Shown here in pieces: positions 7,078-15,435 of a stretch of DNA of 64,000 bases. A program made the position numbers and the translations under genes. The notes beneath the pieces are model-generated. The model did not search any database, was not told the DNA's origin, and saw nothing but the letters and a program-made list of their open reading frames with translations. Source of the stretch: UKL13-2 sp038206765 (lineage in GTDB: Bacteria; Pseudomonadota; Gammaproteobacteria; Burkholderiales; Usitatibacteraceae); contig JBBRAM010000010.1 of assembly GCA_038206765.1 (NCBI GenBank), positions 1-64,000 of the forward strand. The letters are read 5' to 3'. Each line of letters opens with the position of its first letter. The first letter of the stretch is position 1.

Positions 7078-8223
7078 TTATTCTGTCGCTGTGTGGATCG
7101 CCAAACGGCGGGCGCGAACCGATGCCGCCAAGTCGTTCAACAGGGTTTCAGTGTCGGCCCAATTAATGCAGGCGTCGGTCACGGACACGCCGTATTCAGC
7201 CGCTTTGCCGTTAACGATATCTTGCCGGCCCGCGTTAATGTGACTCTCGACCATCACGCCGATAATGCGCGGATCGCCCTTCGCCAATTGCGCCCCAACA
7301 TCAGCACCGACAACCATCTGGCGTTGATATTGTTTGCTTGAATTGGCATGTGAAAAATCGACCATTACGCGCGGCGCTAACCCCGCGGAGGCCAACTCTT
7401 TGCAGGTCGTTTCCACACTGGCAGCGTCGTAATTGGGGGTTTTGCCACCACGTAATATGACGTGACAGTCCTCGTTGCCGGATGTTGAAACAATAGCGGA
7501 ATGCCCGGCCTTAGTGACCGATAAAAAGTGGTGTGGTGCGGCCGCAGCTTTCATCGCGTCCACCGCGATTTTGATATTGCCGTCTGTGCCGTTTTTAAAG
7601 CCCACCGGGCACGATAAGCCAGAAGCCAACTGGCGATGCGACTGGCTTTCGGTCGTTCGTGCGCCAATCGCGCCCCATGCGATGAGATCGGCAAAATATT
7701 GTGGTGAAATTAAATCGAGATATTCAGTTGCTGCTGCCAATCCAAGCTCGTTAATGGCTAGCAATAATTTGCGGGAAACCCGCAGACCTTTGTTGATATC
7801 GTAGCTTTCGTTCATATCCGGATCGTTGATAAAACCTTTCCAGCCTACCGTGGTTCGCGGCTTTTCAAAATAAACGCGCATCACAATCGTTAGGTCAGGT
7901 TCCAACGTCACCCGCAGGGCCTGCAAGCGCTTTGCGTAATCCAAAGCCGTGTCGTAGTCATGAATCGAGCAGGGACCAACAATCACCAGCAATCGATCAT
8001 CACCGCCGTGCATGATCCGATGAATTTCATCGCGTGCGCGATAGACGGTGGCAGAGGCTTTTTCGGTACAGGGAAATTCCCGCATCAAGTCGCCGGGCGG
8101 CGCTAGTTCTTTGATTTCCTTAATACGTAAATCGTCGGTGTTATAGCGCATGGTTTCATCCCGGGGTTTTTGATGATCAGATTCGGTATTGACTACTTTG
8201 AGCTTCACATTGGTGAGGGACAT
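7078..8223 (-). CDS. aroG: 3-deoxy-7-phosphoheptulonate (DAHP) synthase, type I alpha (AroG)
   Basis: 381-residue first enzyme of aromatic amino acid biosynthesis. The region from residue 25 (MRYNTDDLRIKEIKEL) aligns by eye with the start of E. coli AroG; LLVIVGPCSIHD, MRVYFEKPRTTVGWKG and SHANSSKQ are characteristic. A 24-residue N-terminal extension precedes this. The longer start at 8223 is kept because AGGA lies 8 bases before it; the internal ATG at 8151 is the alternative. Enterobacterial type I alpha enzymes are feedback-inhibited by Phe, Tyr or Trp. Upstream on the same strand are a promoter, an aromatic-rich leader peptide and a terminator, so transcription is probably attenuated by aromatic amino acid supply. 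Confidence 0.95.
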   Translation of the reverse strand: MSLTNVKLKVVNTESDHQKPRDETMRYNTDDLRIKEIKELAPPGDLMREFPCTEKASATVYRARDEIHRIMHGGDDRLLVIVGPCSIHDYDTALDYAKRLQALRVTLEPDLTIVMRVYFEKPRTTVGWKGFINDPDMNESYDINKGLRVSRKLLLAINELGLAAATEYLDLISPQYFADLIAWGAIGARTTESQSHRQLASGLSCPVGFKNGTDGNIKIAVDAMKAAAAPHHFLSVTKAGHSAIVSTSGNEDCHVILRGGKTPNYDAASVETTCKELASAGLAPRVMVDFSHANSSKQYQRQMVVGADVGAQLAKGDPRIIGVMVESHINAGRQDIVNGKAAEYGVSVTDACINWADTETLLNDLAASVRARRLAIHTATE

Positions 8224-8293
8224 TATTGCATTCCTGGTGGGCTAACAATTCGAAAGCAAAATTTGAAAACGGCGCTATAACAAAAATACAAAA

Positions 8294-8325
8294 AAAACCG
8301 CCGGACTATTTAGCCCGGCGGTTTT
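8294..8325 (-). terminator. Intrinsic terminator in the aroG leader (attenuator)
   Basis: On the minus strand, ACCGCCGG and CCGGCGGT arms extended by A/T pairs form an 11-bp stem (8325-8315 with 8304-8294) and a loop of about 10, followed by a run of eight T. It lies 21 bases after the leader-peptide stop codon and 70 bases before the aroG start. The 5' arm (CCGCC) is also complementary to GGCGG inside the leader reading frame, a possible antiterminator pairing. It may also end msrB transcription. Confidence 0.85.
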
Positions 8326-8346
8326 GGAATTGGTTTGACGCGCTTT

Positions 8347-8424
8347 TTACTCGTGCGCACTACCCTTCCAGCCGCCTAGGCCCGGAAAGAACGTGTACCA
8401 GAAATAAAATGCCAAAATGTTCAT
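8347..8424 (-). CDS. Aromatic-rich leader peptide of the aroG operon
   Basis: 25-codon reading frame (ATG 8424-8422, TAA 8349-8347). The peptide has a dense aromatic block at positions 6-13 (FYFWYTFF), plus Trp19, which includes Phe, Tyr and Trp together. It is followed by a strong terminator and then aroG, whose product makes the common precursor of all three amino acids. This is the layout of a ribosome-mediated attenuator: stalling at scarce aromatic tRNAs would favour readthrough. No Shine-Dalgarno is visible. The promoter boxes put the transcript start at about 8424, so the peptide is probably translated from a leaderless mRNA, as known for trpL of Sinorhizobium. A conserved small protein with its own function is the alternative. 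Confidence 0.85.
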   Translation of the reverse strand: MNILAFYFWYTFFPGLGGWKGSAHE

Positions 8425-8430
8425 GTGTTG

Positions 8431-8460
8431 ATAGTAACAGGGGTTTTCAGGAATTGTCCA
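8431..8460 (-). promoter_or_regulatory. Promoter of the aroG leader transcript
   Basis: On the minus strand, -35 TGGACA (8460-8455) and -10 TACTAT (8436-8431) are separated by 18 bp. The expected start point is 7 bases downstream, at 8424, the first base of the leader-peptide ATG. It lies just beyond the end of msrB (8498), so the operon has its own promoter. Confidence 0.65.
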
Positions 8461-8497
8461 GCCTGAATACTTTTTTCGCAGACATTTAGTTGCGACA

Positions 8498-9070
8498 TCA
8501 GGCGACGGAAGGTTTAAAAACCAACGCCGCGCCATTGTTGCACCAGCGTTGCCCGGTCGGTTGTGGTCCGTCGGTAAACATATGCCCGTGATGGCCGCCA
8601 CATTTGCCGCAATGGTATTCGGTACGCGGATAAATCAACTTAAAATCGCGTTTTTTATCAAATACACCCGGCAAAGTCGTGTAAAAACTCGGCCAGCCCG
8701 TGCCGCTCTCAAACTTCATCTCGGTGGTATAAACCGGCAGATCGCAACCCGCGCAGTGGAACACACCTTTACGTTTTTCATCGCCGTGCGGGCTGGAATT
8801 CGGGCGCTCGGTGCCCTCATCGCGCAGCACGTTAAACTGGGCCGAGGTCAGGCGTTTTTTCCATTCAGCTTCGGATAATTCTAATTTTTCGATTTTGGTC
8901 ATGGGAGCACTCGCTTGTTTAAGGGCAATCTTGACATTTTCAGGCCTGGGATCGGTTGGCGATTTTTGCGCCATCGCGGTCTTCGGCTGGGTAGCCATCC
9001 CCGCAATGCCCGCCACGCCCGCTGCGCCGGCAGCACCAAATAATACTGACAAAAAATTTCTACGTTTCAT
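8498..9070 (-). CDS. msrB: Exported methionine-R-sulfoxide reductase
   Basis: 190-residue MsrB that reduces methionine-R-sulfoxide in oxidised proteins. It carries a twin-arginine-type signal (MKRRNFLSVLFG plus an Ala/Gly-rich core ending near AMAQ), so it should be exported folded. Two CxxC pairs of the structural zinc site are in HCAGCD and CGKCGG, and the catalytic cysteine is in RWCNNGAAL (about residue 177). The start at 9070 was chosen over an upstream in-frame codon because GGAG lies just before it and the Tat signal begins exactly there. Confidence 0.93.
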   Translation of the reverse strand: MKRRNFLSVLFGAAGAAGVAGIAGMATQPKTAMAQKSPTDPRPENVKIALKQASAPMTKIEKLELSEAEWKKRLTSAQFNVLRDEGTERPNSSPHGDEKRKGVFHCAGCDLPVYTTEMKFESGTGWPSFYTTLPGVFDKKRDFKLIYPRTEYHCGKCGGHHGHMFTDGPQPTGQRWCNNGAALVFKPSVA

Positions 9071-9254
9071 TGGAACTCCATATTGGGATGTACTATCAAG
9101 CACAAAGGGCCACGCCATAGATTTAAACCGAATAGCGGGCTCAAGAAATCAGTCGCGCTGTCCAGTAAAAGCTTACACCAACATGATTACGGGCCTGCAA
9201 TACAATCGGTTTCAACAATTTAATTGTGATTGATTCAAAGCGTAAAATAATAAT

Positions 9255-9791
9255 ATGACTGTTCTTGATACACCGCGCCTCAGACTACGCACATTCACGA
9301 CCGACGATGCCGCATTTTTTATGGCGCTCGTCAACGATCCGGCATGGGAGCGCTTCATTGGCAAACGCAATCTAAAAAATCTCGATGACACCCGAACCGC
9401 TATTTTGAACGGGCCAATGGCGATGTATGCGCGTTATGGCTTTTGTTTATATGTCGCTGAACTCAAGTCTGACAACACCGCTGTCGGCATTTGCGGGCTG
9501 ATAAAACGTGACCAGTTGATCGATGTCGATTTGGGATTTGCATTTTTGGAGCGCTATCGCGGCCAAGGCTATGCGCGAGAGGCGGCGAGCGCCACAATGG
9601 AATATGCCGAAAATACGCAACGCCTGAAGCGCATTGTGGCCATCACATCGCTCGATAACGAAACCTCGATTTCGCTCTTGGAGAAAATCGGCTTTAAGTT
9701 TGAAAAACTGATGTCGTTCAAAGCCGAAGCTCCCGAAACAATGGATACAAAATTATTCGCTTACGAATTTGACGAAAGAACCACACAATGA
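9255..9791 (+). CDS. GNAT-family N-acetyltransferase (RimJ/RimL-like)
   Basis: 178 residues with the layout of the RimJ/RimL/SpeG branch: TPRLRLRTFTTDDAAFFMALVNDP at the N-terminus, DLGFAFLERYRGQGYAREAA as the acetyl-CoA loop (RGQGYA is the RxxGxG/A motif, about 97-102), and TSLDNETSISLLEKIGFKFE near the end. It transfers acetyl from acetyl-CoA to an amino group; the substrate is unknown. No clear Shine-Dalgarno precedes the ATG. Its stop overlaps the start of the next gene by 4 bases, so the two are co-translated. Confidence 0.88.
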   Translation: MTVLDTPRLRLRTFTTDDAAFFMALVNDPAWERFIGKRNLKNLDDTRTAILNGPMAMYARYGFCLYVAELKSDNTAVGICGLIKRDQLIDVDLGFAFLERYRGQGYAREAASATMEYAENTQRLKRIVAITSLDNETSISLLEKIGFKFEKLMSFKAEAPETMDTKLFAYEFDERTTQ

Positions 9792-10363
9792 AATCATTTA
9801 TGTCTCTGTTGAGCACGTCGCTGATAGTAATTTGTTCAGCCCCATTGCTAGCGCAACAGGCTATACCCGTTCCTGCACCCGTTCCTACGCCAACCGCTGC
9901 GCCCATCGTTGCCCCCACGCCTACAACCTCGCCCTCACCCAAGCCGCCTGAACCCAGCAGGGGCATAGAGTACGCGACCCCACAAGCGGCATTGGACGCG
10001 CTGCGCAAACGCACCGATGTGGAGATCGGTGTTCAAAAAAAATGGCTGGTGATTCGCGATAACCCCAATAAAGCGATTTGGACATTCGCGCCGCCGGATC
10101 ATCCGGCCTACCCCGCCGTGATCAAGCGCATGGTTTCCAACAAAGACGGGAACGAGAAAATGGAAACCAGCGCGCTGTGTCAAGCCAAGCGCGAAGCCTG
10201 CGACGCCATGATGAAAGACGTGCGGGCGATGGATGAAAAAATGCGCCCAACCCTGCAAAAGACCATGCCTAAAAAGCAACTTGGTGAGGCTGGGTCTGAT
10301 CAAGCGCAGCCCGCATCGCCACAAACGCCCCCGGCTGCACCACTAAAGCCAAATGGGAAGTAG
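9788..10363 (+). CDS. Exported hypothetical protein with proline-rich segment
   Basis: 191 residues. A signal peptide (residues 1-22, cleavage near LLAQQ) is followed by a Pro/Thr/Ala-rich spacer (25-55). Then comes a compact domain with YATPQAALDALRKR, WLVIRDNPNKAIWTF, PPDHPAYPAVIKR and two cysteines (ALCQAKREACD), which may form a disulfide. The end is again Pro/Gln-rich. I recognise the domain as one recurring in betaproteobacterial hypothetical proteins but know no function. ATGA overlap with the acetyltransferase gene. Confidence 0.8.
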   Translation: MKSFMSLLSTSLIVICSAPLLAQQAIPVPAPVPTPTAAPIVAPTPTTSPSPKPPEPSRGIEYATPQAALDALRKRTDVEIGVQKKWLVIRDNPNKAIWTFAPPDHPAYPAVIKRMVSNKDGNEKMETSALCQAKREACDAMMKDVRAMDEKMRPTLQKTMPKKQLGEAGSDQAQPASPQTPPAAPLKPNGK

Positions 10364-10410
10364 ACGATGCCCCGCTCTTGCTATCTGCCCCGAATTTGTA
10401 ACGCTTCCAG

Positions 10411-11316
10411 ATGAAAAAAAGCCCCCCAGTAGCCTTGACGACCGCTGCGGCGGTAGCCGCAAAAAAAACGTCGTCGCTACCCGCTTACGATATTCGCCCC
10501 GGACAGTCGATTGAATTGCTCAAAGAGCTGCATATCCTGACCCGTGAAGGGAAAATGAACCAGGACAGCCAGCGCAAGTTAAAACAGGTTTATCACTTGT
10601 TTCAATTTATCGAGCCGCTGCTGAGAGAAATTCAAGCGTCCCAGGCAGACAGTGGGTCCCAAAAAAGCGGCACCCAACTTGTCGACCACGGTGCTGGCAA
10701 GTCATATTTAGGATTTATTTTGTATGATTTGTTTTTCAAAACACTGGATGACGACACTCACATTTTCGGCATCGAAACCCGCGACGAACTGGTCAAAAAA
10801 TCACAAGGATTAGCCCAAAAGCTCGAATTTCAGCGCATGACATTTTTGAATTTATCCGTTGCTGATTCGATTACATCGCCATTACTGCCGAACAAAATTG
10901 ATATTGTCACCGCGCTCCACGCCTGCAACACCGCCACCGACGATGCCATCCGATTTGCCTTGCACAAAAAATCAAAATATATGGTGTTGGTGCCCTGCTG
11001 CCAAGCCGAAGTTGCGTCGATTTTCAATAAAAACAAAGGCGCATCATTGGCCAACAATGCGCTGACCGAAATTTGGCGGCATCCGCTGCACACCCGCGAG
11101 TTCGGCAGCCAAATCACCAATGTACTGCGCTGTCTGCAATTAGAATCACACGGCTATCAGGTCAAAGTAACCGAACTCGTCGGCTGGGAGCACTCGATGA
11201 AAAACGAACTGATCATCGCCACCTACAAGAATTTGCCGCGAAAGCGGCCACAGGAGCGGCTTGCGGAGGTGCTGGAGACGCTGGGGTTGGGGGAAATGCG
11301 GGAGCGATTTGCGTAG
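10411..11316 (+). CDS. SAM-dependent methyltransferase, class I
   Basis: 301-residue predicted cytoplasmic methyltransferase. The SAM-binding motif I is VDHGAGKSYLGF (about 92-103), followed by an acidic residue at the end of strand 2 (FGIETRDEL). A DIVTALHACNTATDDAI segment and LVPCCQAE resemble the GSTCD/METTL25-type methyltransferase domain with its HACG-like and PCC motifs. The substrate is unknown; RNA or small molecules are both possible. It stands alone, 48 bases after the preceding gene and convergent with the next one. Confidence 0.82.
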   Translation: MKKSPPVALTTAAAVAAKKTSSLPAYDIRPGQSIELLKELHILTREGKMNQDSQRKLKQVYHLFQFIEPLLREIQASQADSGSQKSGTQLVDHGAGKSYLGFILYDLFFKTLDDDTHIFGIETRDELVKKSQGLAQKLEFQRMTFLNLSVADSITSPLLPNKIDIVTALHACNTATDDAIRFALHKKSKYMVLVPCCQAEVASIFNKNKGASLANNALTEIWRHPLHTREFGSQITNVLRCLQLESHGYQVKVTELVGWEHSMKNELIIATYKNLPRKRPQERLAEVLETLGLGEMRERFA

Positions 11317-11466
11317 TATTTTCTGGTCAAACCGGCCCGGCCAATATGCCCTAAAAGGCTCGCCCGCACTGCCTTTCGATAAAGTTGCCCCGATATTACC
11401 TGATACACAAATCGATAATTTGCGCCACTGGTTTAAGCGCAGCATGTGCACATAATTTCGATTATT

Positions 11467-11742
11467 TCAGGTGGTTTGCTCGTCGTTTTTGCAGTGTATG
11501 AACTGGTTGCAGCCATCATGGGCAAACTGAACCATGCGATCAAATTTTGAGTCACTATTTGAGCACGCACCCCAGTCAGTACAGAACTTCCCCGCGAGCG
11601 GTATCCAGTACCGACAGCTTTCGCACTGATTCAAAACCCATTCATCAGGCGGATTTTCTAGAGATAAATCGCGGTTAACTTTAGTTGCCCAACGGGCATG
11701 ACAAATTTTAAAATATTTATCGGATTCGTATACCCATTTCAT
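11467..11742 (-). CDS. Small cysteine-rich protein (DUF3027-like)
   Basis: 91-residue soluble protein with cysteines in a metal-site-like pattern: QCESCRYWIPLAGKFCTDWGACSNSDSKFD and later HDGCNQFIHC. The CxxC...DWGxCxNxxSxFD...HDGC arrangement recalls DUF3027 proteins, an assignment from memory, so tentative. A zinc-binding role is an inference. Its ATG overlaps the stop of the CoA-transferase gene (TGA/ATG, 4 bases), so it is translated from the same message. Confidence 0.7.
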   Translation of the reverse strand: MKWVYESDKYFKICHARWATKVNRDLSLENPPDEWVLNQCESCRYWIPLAGKFCTDWGACSNSDSKFDRMVQFAHDGCNQFIHCKNDEQTT

Positions 11743-12977
11743 TTTGCGCTCCCCACCTTCGTAACCCCCCGCAAAACCAACCCCTCAATCGCTTCATCCC
11801 CATACCCCAACTCCCGCAAAATATCCCACGAATGCTCACCTAAATGCGCGGGTAACGAGCGGATTGATGGCGGGGTTTCGCTCCATTCGCCGATGGGCGC
11901 CGTCGCTCTAATCCGGCCTTCGGTAGGATGATCGAATTCGGGCAGAAAGCCGGTGGCCTGCAGGTGTTCGTCTTCTAACAGCGAATCAATCGAGTGCATA
12001 GGGGCAACGGGGATATCAGCTTTTTCTAGCAGTGCCCGCCAGAAGGCGGTGGTGTTGGATTGAATCGTGGCGGCGACAAATTCGTAGACTTCATCGATGT
12101 TGGCGGCGCGGGCGGAATGGTCTTTGAAACGCGTGTCTGTTTTTAAATCAGCGCGACCGATAGCGTCAAAAAATGCGCCCCAATGTTTATTGTTATAAAT
12201 TAAAACGCACAAGAATCCATCCGATGTTTCATACGGCCTCCGATGCGGCGCGATCAGCCGTGCATATGCCGTTTCACCCAACGGCGGTTCGAAGGTTTTA
12301 CCACCCATATGATCGCCCAATACGAACTGCGATAATGCTTCAAACATCGTGACTTCGATGGCTTGGCCGATACCTGTTCGCTCGCGATGGAACAAAGCGG
12401 CAAGGACGGCATTAACCGTATGCAATCCAACACTTCTATCACCGATTGTCACGGGTGCATAGCGCGGCAGCCCGCCGGTTTGGCGTTGTGACAACGATGG
12501 AATGCCAGTGATCCCTTGGATAAGATCGTCGTAGGCGGGGCGTCCTGCATAGGGGCCTTTTTCGGCGTAACCAAATGCACCGACATAGATAATTTTAGGG
12601 TTTACTGCTTTGACAGCGTCATAGCTTAAGCCCAACCGCGCCATGGATTGCGGGCGGACATTGTAGACGAGCACATCAGACTGCGCAGCTAGCTTTAAAC
12701 AGGCTTCACGCCCTTCGGCTTGCTTTAAATCGAGCACGATTGAGCGTTTATTTCGATTCAAATGCAAATGAATATGCCCCATGCCTGGCGAAACCATCGG
12801 CCCGACCCAACGCATATTGTCGCCCTCACGGGTTTCGACTTTAATCACGTCAGCCCCCATGTCACCGAGGAGTTGCGTGCAGTAAGGCCCCATGATGACT
12901 GAGGTAAGATCGAGGACCTTTATACCGGCGAGCGCGCCTTTGTTTTCGGTGGTGAGTTTTGCAGTTGGATTTGACAT
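11739..12977 (-). CDS. Family III CoA-transferase (CaiB/BaiF type)
   Basis: 412-residue enzyme moving CoA between carboxylic acids. Typical segments: GIKVLDLTSVIMGPYCTQLLGDMGADVIKVE at the N-terminus, LDLKQAEGRE, and the region holding the catalytic aspartate, VTIGDRSVG (Asp180 by comparison with formyl-CoA transferase). The C-terminal part RALLEKADIPVAPMHS is also usual. Members act on oxalate, carnitine, succinate/itaconate and similar acids; the substrate cannot be chosen from sequence. Co-translated with the small Cys-rich protein downstream; no other catabolic gene lies beside it. Confidence 0.9.
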   Translation of the reverse strand: MSNPTAKLTTENKGALAGIKVLDLTSVIMGPYCTQLLGDMGADVIKVETREGDNMRWVGPMVSPGMGHIHLHLNRNKRSIVLDLKQAEGREACLKLAAQSDVLVYNVRPQSMARLGLSYDAVKAVNPKIIYVGAFGYAEKGPYAGRPAYDDLIQGITGIPSLSQRQTGGLPRYAPVTIGDRSVGLHTVNAVLAALFHRERTGIGQAIEVTMFEALSQFVLGDHMGGKTFEPPLGETAYARLIAPHRRPYETSDGFLCVLIYNNKHWGAFFDAIGRADLKTDTRFKDHSARAANIDEVYEFVAATIQSNTTAFWRALLEKADIPVAPMHSIDSLLEDEHLQATGFLPEFDHPTEGRIRATAPIGEWSETPPSIRSLPAHLGEHSWDILRELGYGDEAIEGLVLRGVTKVGSAK

Positions 12978-13062
12978 TTGTAGTCGGTCGTTCTTTTGAA
13001 TAATGTGGGTTAGGAAGGCACTTCTAATTTCCCAATGCGCAACCTTAAAGCGAGAGAAGTGT

Positions 13063-15435
13063 TTAGCGTCTGCGCACCGTCTCGACTCCGGGTATATCCG
13101 CTACCGTTCTAAGGAGCCGAACCAGCTCCTCGGCCCGCTTAATTTCCACCGTAAACCGCATCGATGCCAGGTTCCCGCGCGTGATCGTATTCACCGCGGT
13201 GACATTGATGCGGTCATGCGACATCGCCTCTGATACATCGCGCAACAAACCTTGGCGGTCTGCGGCGGTAACTTCAATATCGGCCGCGAACGGTTGTTGA
13301 TCGACATTGCCCCATTCGGCGGGCATGAGCCGGTCCCGCTGATCGCTGGCGAGGCTGGTGATGTTGATGCAATCGAGGCGATGTACCATCACGCCGCGCG
13401 TTTTGGTGACAAAGCCAATGATCGGATCGGTCGGCAACGGCTTGCAGCATTTGGCGACCATCGTGGCGATATTGTTGACCCCCAATACCAGCACGCCGCT
13501 TGACGACTTGCCGGTCTTGACGGCACTTAATCCGCCGACCATTTCCTGCGCAGCCCGCACGCCGGACGTTTGCCCAAACTCTAGCACTGGTGCGGCACTT
13601 GGGGATATTGACGATTTTGCTGCCGTCAATTCACGCAACACGATTTCAATCTGGTGCGACGTGATTTCACCCCGCCCAATCTCGGCCAAACACTCATCGA
13701 GACTGCGATGGTTCAACGCTGTCGCCACTTTTTCCAACGCAAAGGATGTTGCAGAATTTCGCGCTAATTCCTTCTCCAGCGTCTGGCGGCCATGCGCAAC
13801 ATCAACTTCAAAATATTCCTGACGGAACCATGCTTTAACTTTTGAAAGCGCGCGATGGCTCGCCAGATAGCCCAACTGGGGGTTCGCCCAATCCCGCGAC
13901 GGGCCACCCTGCTTTGCGGCTAAAATTTCGACCCGCTGTGCATTTTGCAGCTTGGTGATGAGCGGCACGATTTGCCCGTCTAGCTTGGCGCCACGGCACC
14001 GATGGCCGAGATCAGTGTGGACGTGATACGCGAAGTCAACCGGCGTCGAGCGCGCCGGGAGGTCAACGACTTTACCCTGCGGCGTAAACACGTAAATGGT
14101 GTCGTTAAACAAGCCCTGCTTAATTTGCTCCGAAAAGCCGCTCTGGTCCACGAGCTCGCGCTTCAGTTCCAACACCTGCCGTAGCCATGAAATTTTTGAT
14201 TCAAAGCGCTTATCCGCCGCCGTTTTGTTTGCACCGCCCTCTTTGTACCGCCAATGTGCCGCCACGCCGTGTTCCGAGGCATTATGCATCTCATGAGTGC
14301 GTATCTGCACTTCCAAGGTCTTTCCCTCGGAATCAATGACTGCGGTGTGCAGAGATTGATAATTGTTGGCTTTCGGTTGGGCGATGTAATCATCAAACTC
14401 GCCCGAAATTGGCTGCCAGTGGTCGTGAATGAGCCCCAAAACCGCATAACAATCGGCCACGTTATCAACCAACACGCGAACCGCACGGATATCGTAGACC
14501 GCATCGAACGCCAAGTTTTTCGATTGCATTTTGCGGTGGATTGACCAAATGTGCTTTGGGCGTCCGGCGACTTCAGCTTTGATGCCAAGCTTGTCGAGTT
14601 CAGTGCGCAGATTTGCGAGCACATCGGCAATATAAGCTTCCCGCTCAATGCGTTTGCCATCAAGCATGGTGGCGATGCGTTTGTATAGTTCGGGCTCTAA
14701 GAAGCGAAACGATAAATCCTCGAGTTCCCATTTGATCGCAAATACACCGAGCCGATTGGCCAACGGTGCGAACAAATCGCGGGTTTGCTCGGCCGCCGCA
14801 CGACGGATCGCGTCACCTGCTTTGGTAATCGAGCGCATCATCACGACGCGCTCGGCAAGTTTAATCAACACCACCCGAACATCGTCGGCCATGGCCAGCA
14901 GCATCTTGCGGAGTGTTTCGATATCTGGCGCATGTTGGGCTGACGGGGCGGCCGTGGTTGCCTCGATCCTCCCTGCCCTGATCACGCCGTTGACCAAATC
15001 TGCGACCTCAGCACCGAACTTGTCAACGATGCCAGCATGGTCAAGCTGCCCGACAGTTTTGGCACCTTTAGCGCCCTTCATGGAGACGGCCGCACCAAAA
15101 ATGAGCGCTGCGGCTAGCGTTTCGCTATCGGCCTCGATGCCAAGCAAAATATCAACCGACTCAAGCGCCTGATTTAAGGATTCAATTTGCGCAGGGGTAG
15201 GCTCAAACGCGCTTTCCGACCCAACAGCATAACCGTAGACAAAATCCAAGGCGCGACGCGCGATCAATCCTTCCGATGCCCTTGCATCAATACGCTTTGA
15301 GACGCGGGCTATTTGAACCTTCGCGAGCACGTTACGAGCGTCCGGCATTGATGCTTGATGTGGCGCCTGATCCGGTGCACCAATCGGCGCATCAATGGGT
15401 GCAGAATCGTGCGTTGAAATGTCTTGGGTCAGCAT
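13063..15435 (-). CDS. relA: (p)ppGpp synthetase RelA, hydrolase domain degenerate
   Basis: 790 residues in RelA/SpoT order: HD-like domain (60-210), synthetase (about 240-400), TGS (IYVFTPQGKVVDLP), helical/zinc-finger region (NNIATMVAKCCKPLP) and C-terminal ACT. The HD motif has decayed: where SpoT has ILHDVIEDT this protein has LIFGAAVSM (111-119), and KLADRTHNMR is KLAERVVMMR. The synthetase has EFDDY (346-350), the acidic signature of monofunctional RelA rather than the RxKD of bifunctional enzymes. It should therefore make but not degrade (p)ppGpp during amino acid starvation at the ribosome. The N-terminus (1-30) is a Pro/Ala/Asp-rich repeat. Confidence 0.95.
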   Translation of the reverse strand: MLTQDISTHDSAPIDAPIGAPDQAPHQASMPDARNVLAKVQIARVSKRIDARASEGLIARRALDFVYGYAVGSESAFEPTPAQIESLNQALESVDILLGIEADSETLAAALIFGAAVSMKGAKGAKTVGQLDHAGIVDKFGAEVADLVNGVIRAGRIEATTAAPSAQHAPDIETLRKMLLAMADDVRVVLIKLAERVVMMRSITKAGDAIRRAAAEQTRDLFAPLANRLGVFAIKWELEDLSFRFLEPELYKRIATMLDGKRIEREAYIADVLANLRTELDKLGIKAEVAGRPKHIWSIHRKMQSKNLAFDAVYDIRAVRVLVDNVADCYAVLGLIHDHWQPISGEFDDYIAQPKANNYQSLHTAVIDSEGKTLEVQIRTHEMHNASEHGVAAHWRYKEGGANKTAADKRFESKISWLRQVLELKRELVDQSGFSEQIKQGLFNDTIYVFTPQGKVVDLPARSTPVDFAYHVHTDLGHRCRGAKLDGQIVPLITKLQNAQRVEILAAKQGGPSRDWANPQLGYLASHRALSKVKAWFRQEYFEVDVAHGRQTLEKELARNSATSFALEKVATALNHRSLDECLAEIGRGEITSHQIEIVLRELTAAKSSISPSAAPVLEFGQTSGVRAAQEMVGGLSAVKTGKSSSGVLVLGVNNIATMVAKCCKPLPTDPIIGFVTKTRGVMVHRLDCINITSLASDQRDRLMPAEWGNVDQQPFAADIEVTAADRQGLLRDVSEAMSHDRINVTAVNTITRGNLASMRFTVEIKRAEELVRLLRTVADIPGVETVRRR

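Noticed and set aside
6102..8223. The two adjacent DAHP synthase genes as one gene split by a frameshift
   Set aside because: Each has a complete catalytic barrel of a different subtype with its own start; they are two genes.
14163..14663. 166-codon open frame in another frame of relA
   Set aside because: Fully within relA on the same strand but frame-shifted; the relA synthetase domain explains the sequence.
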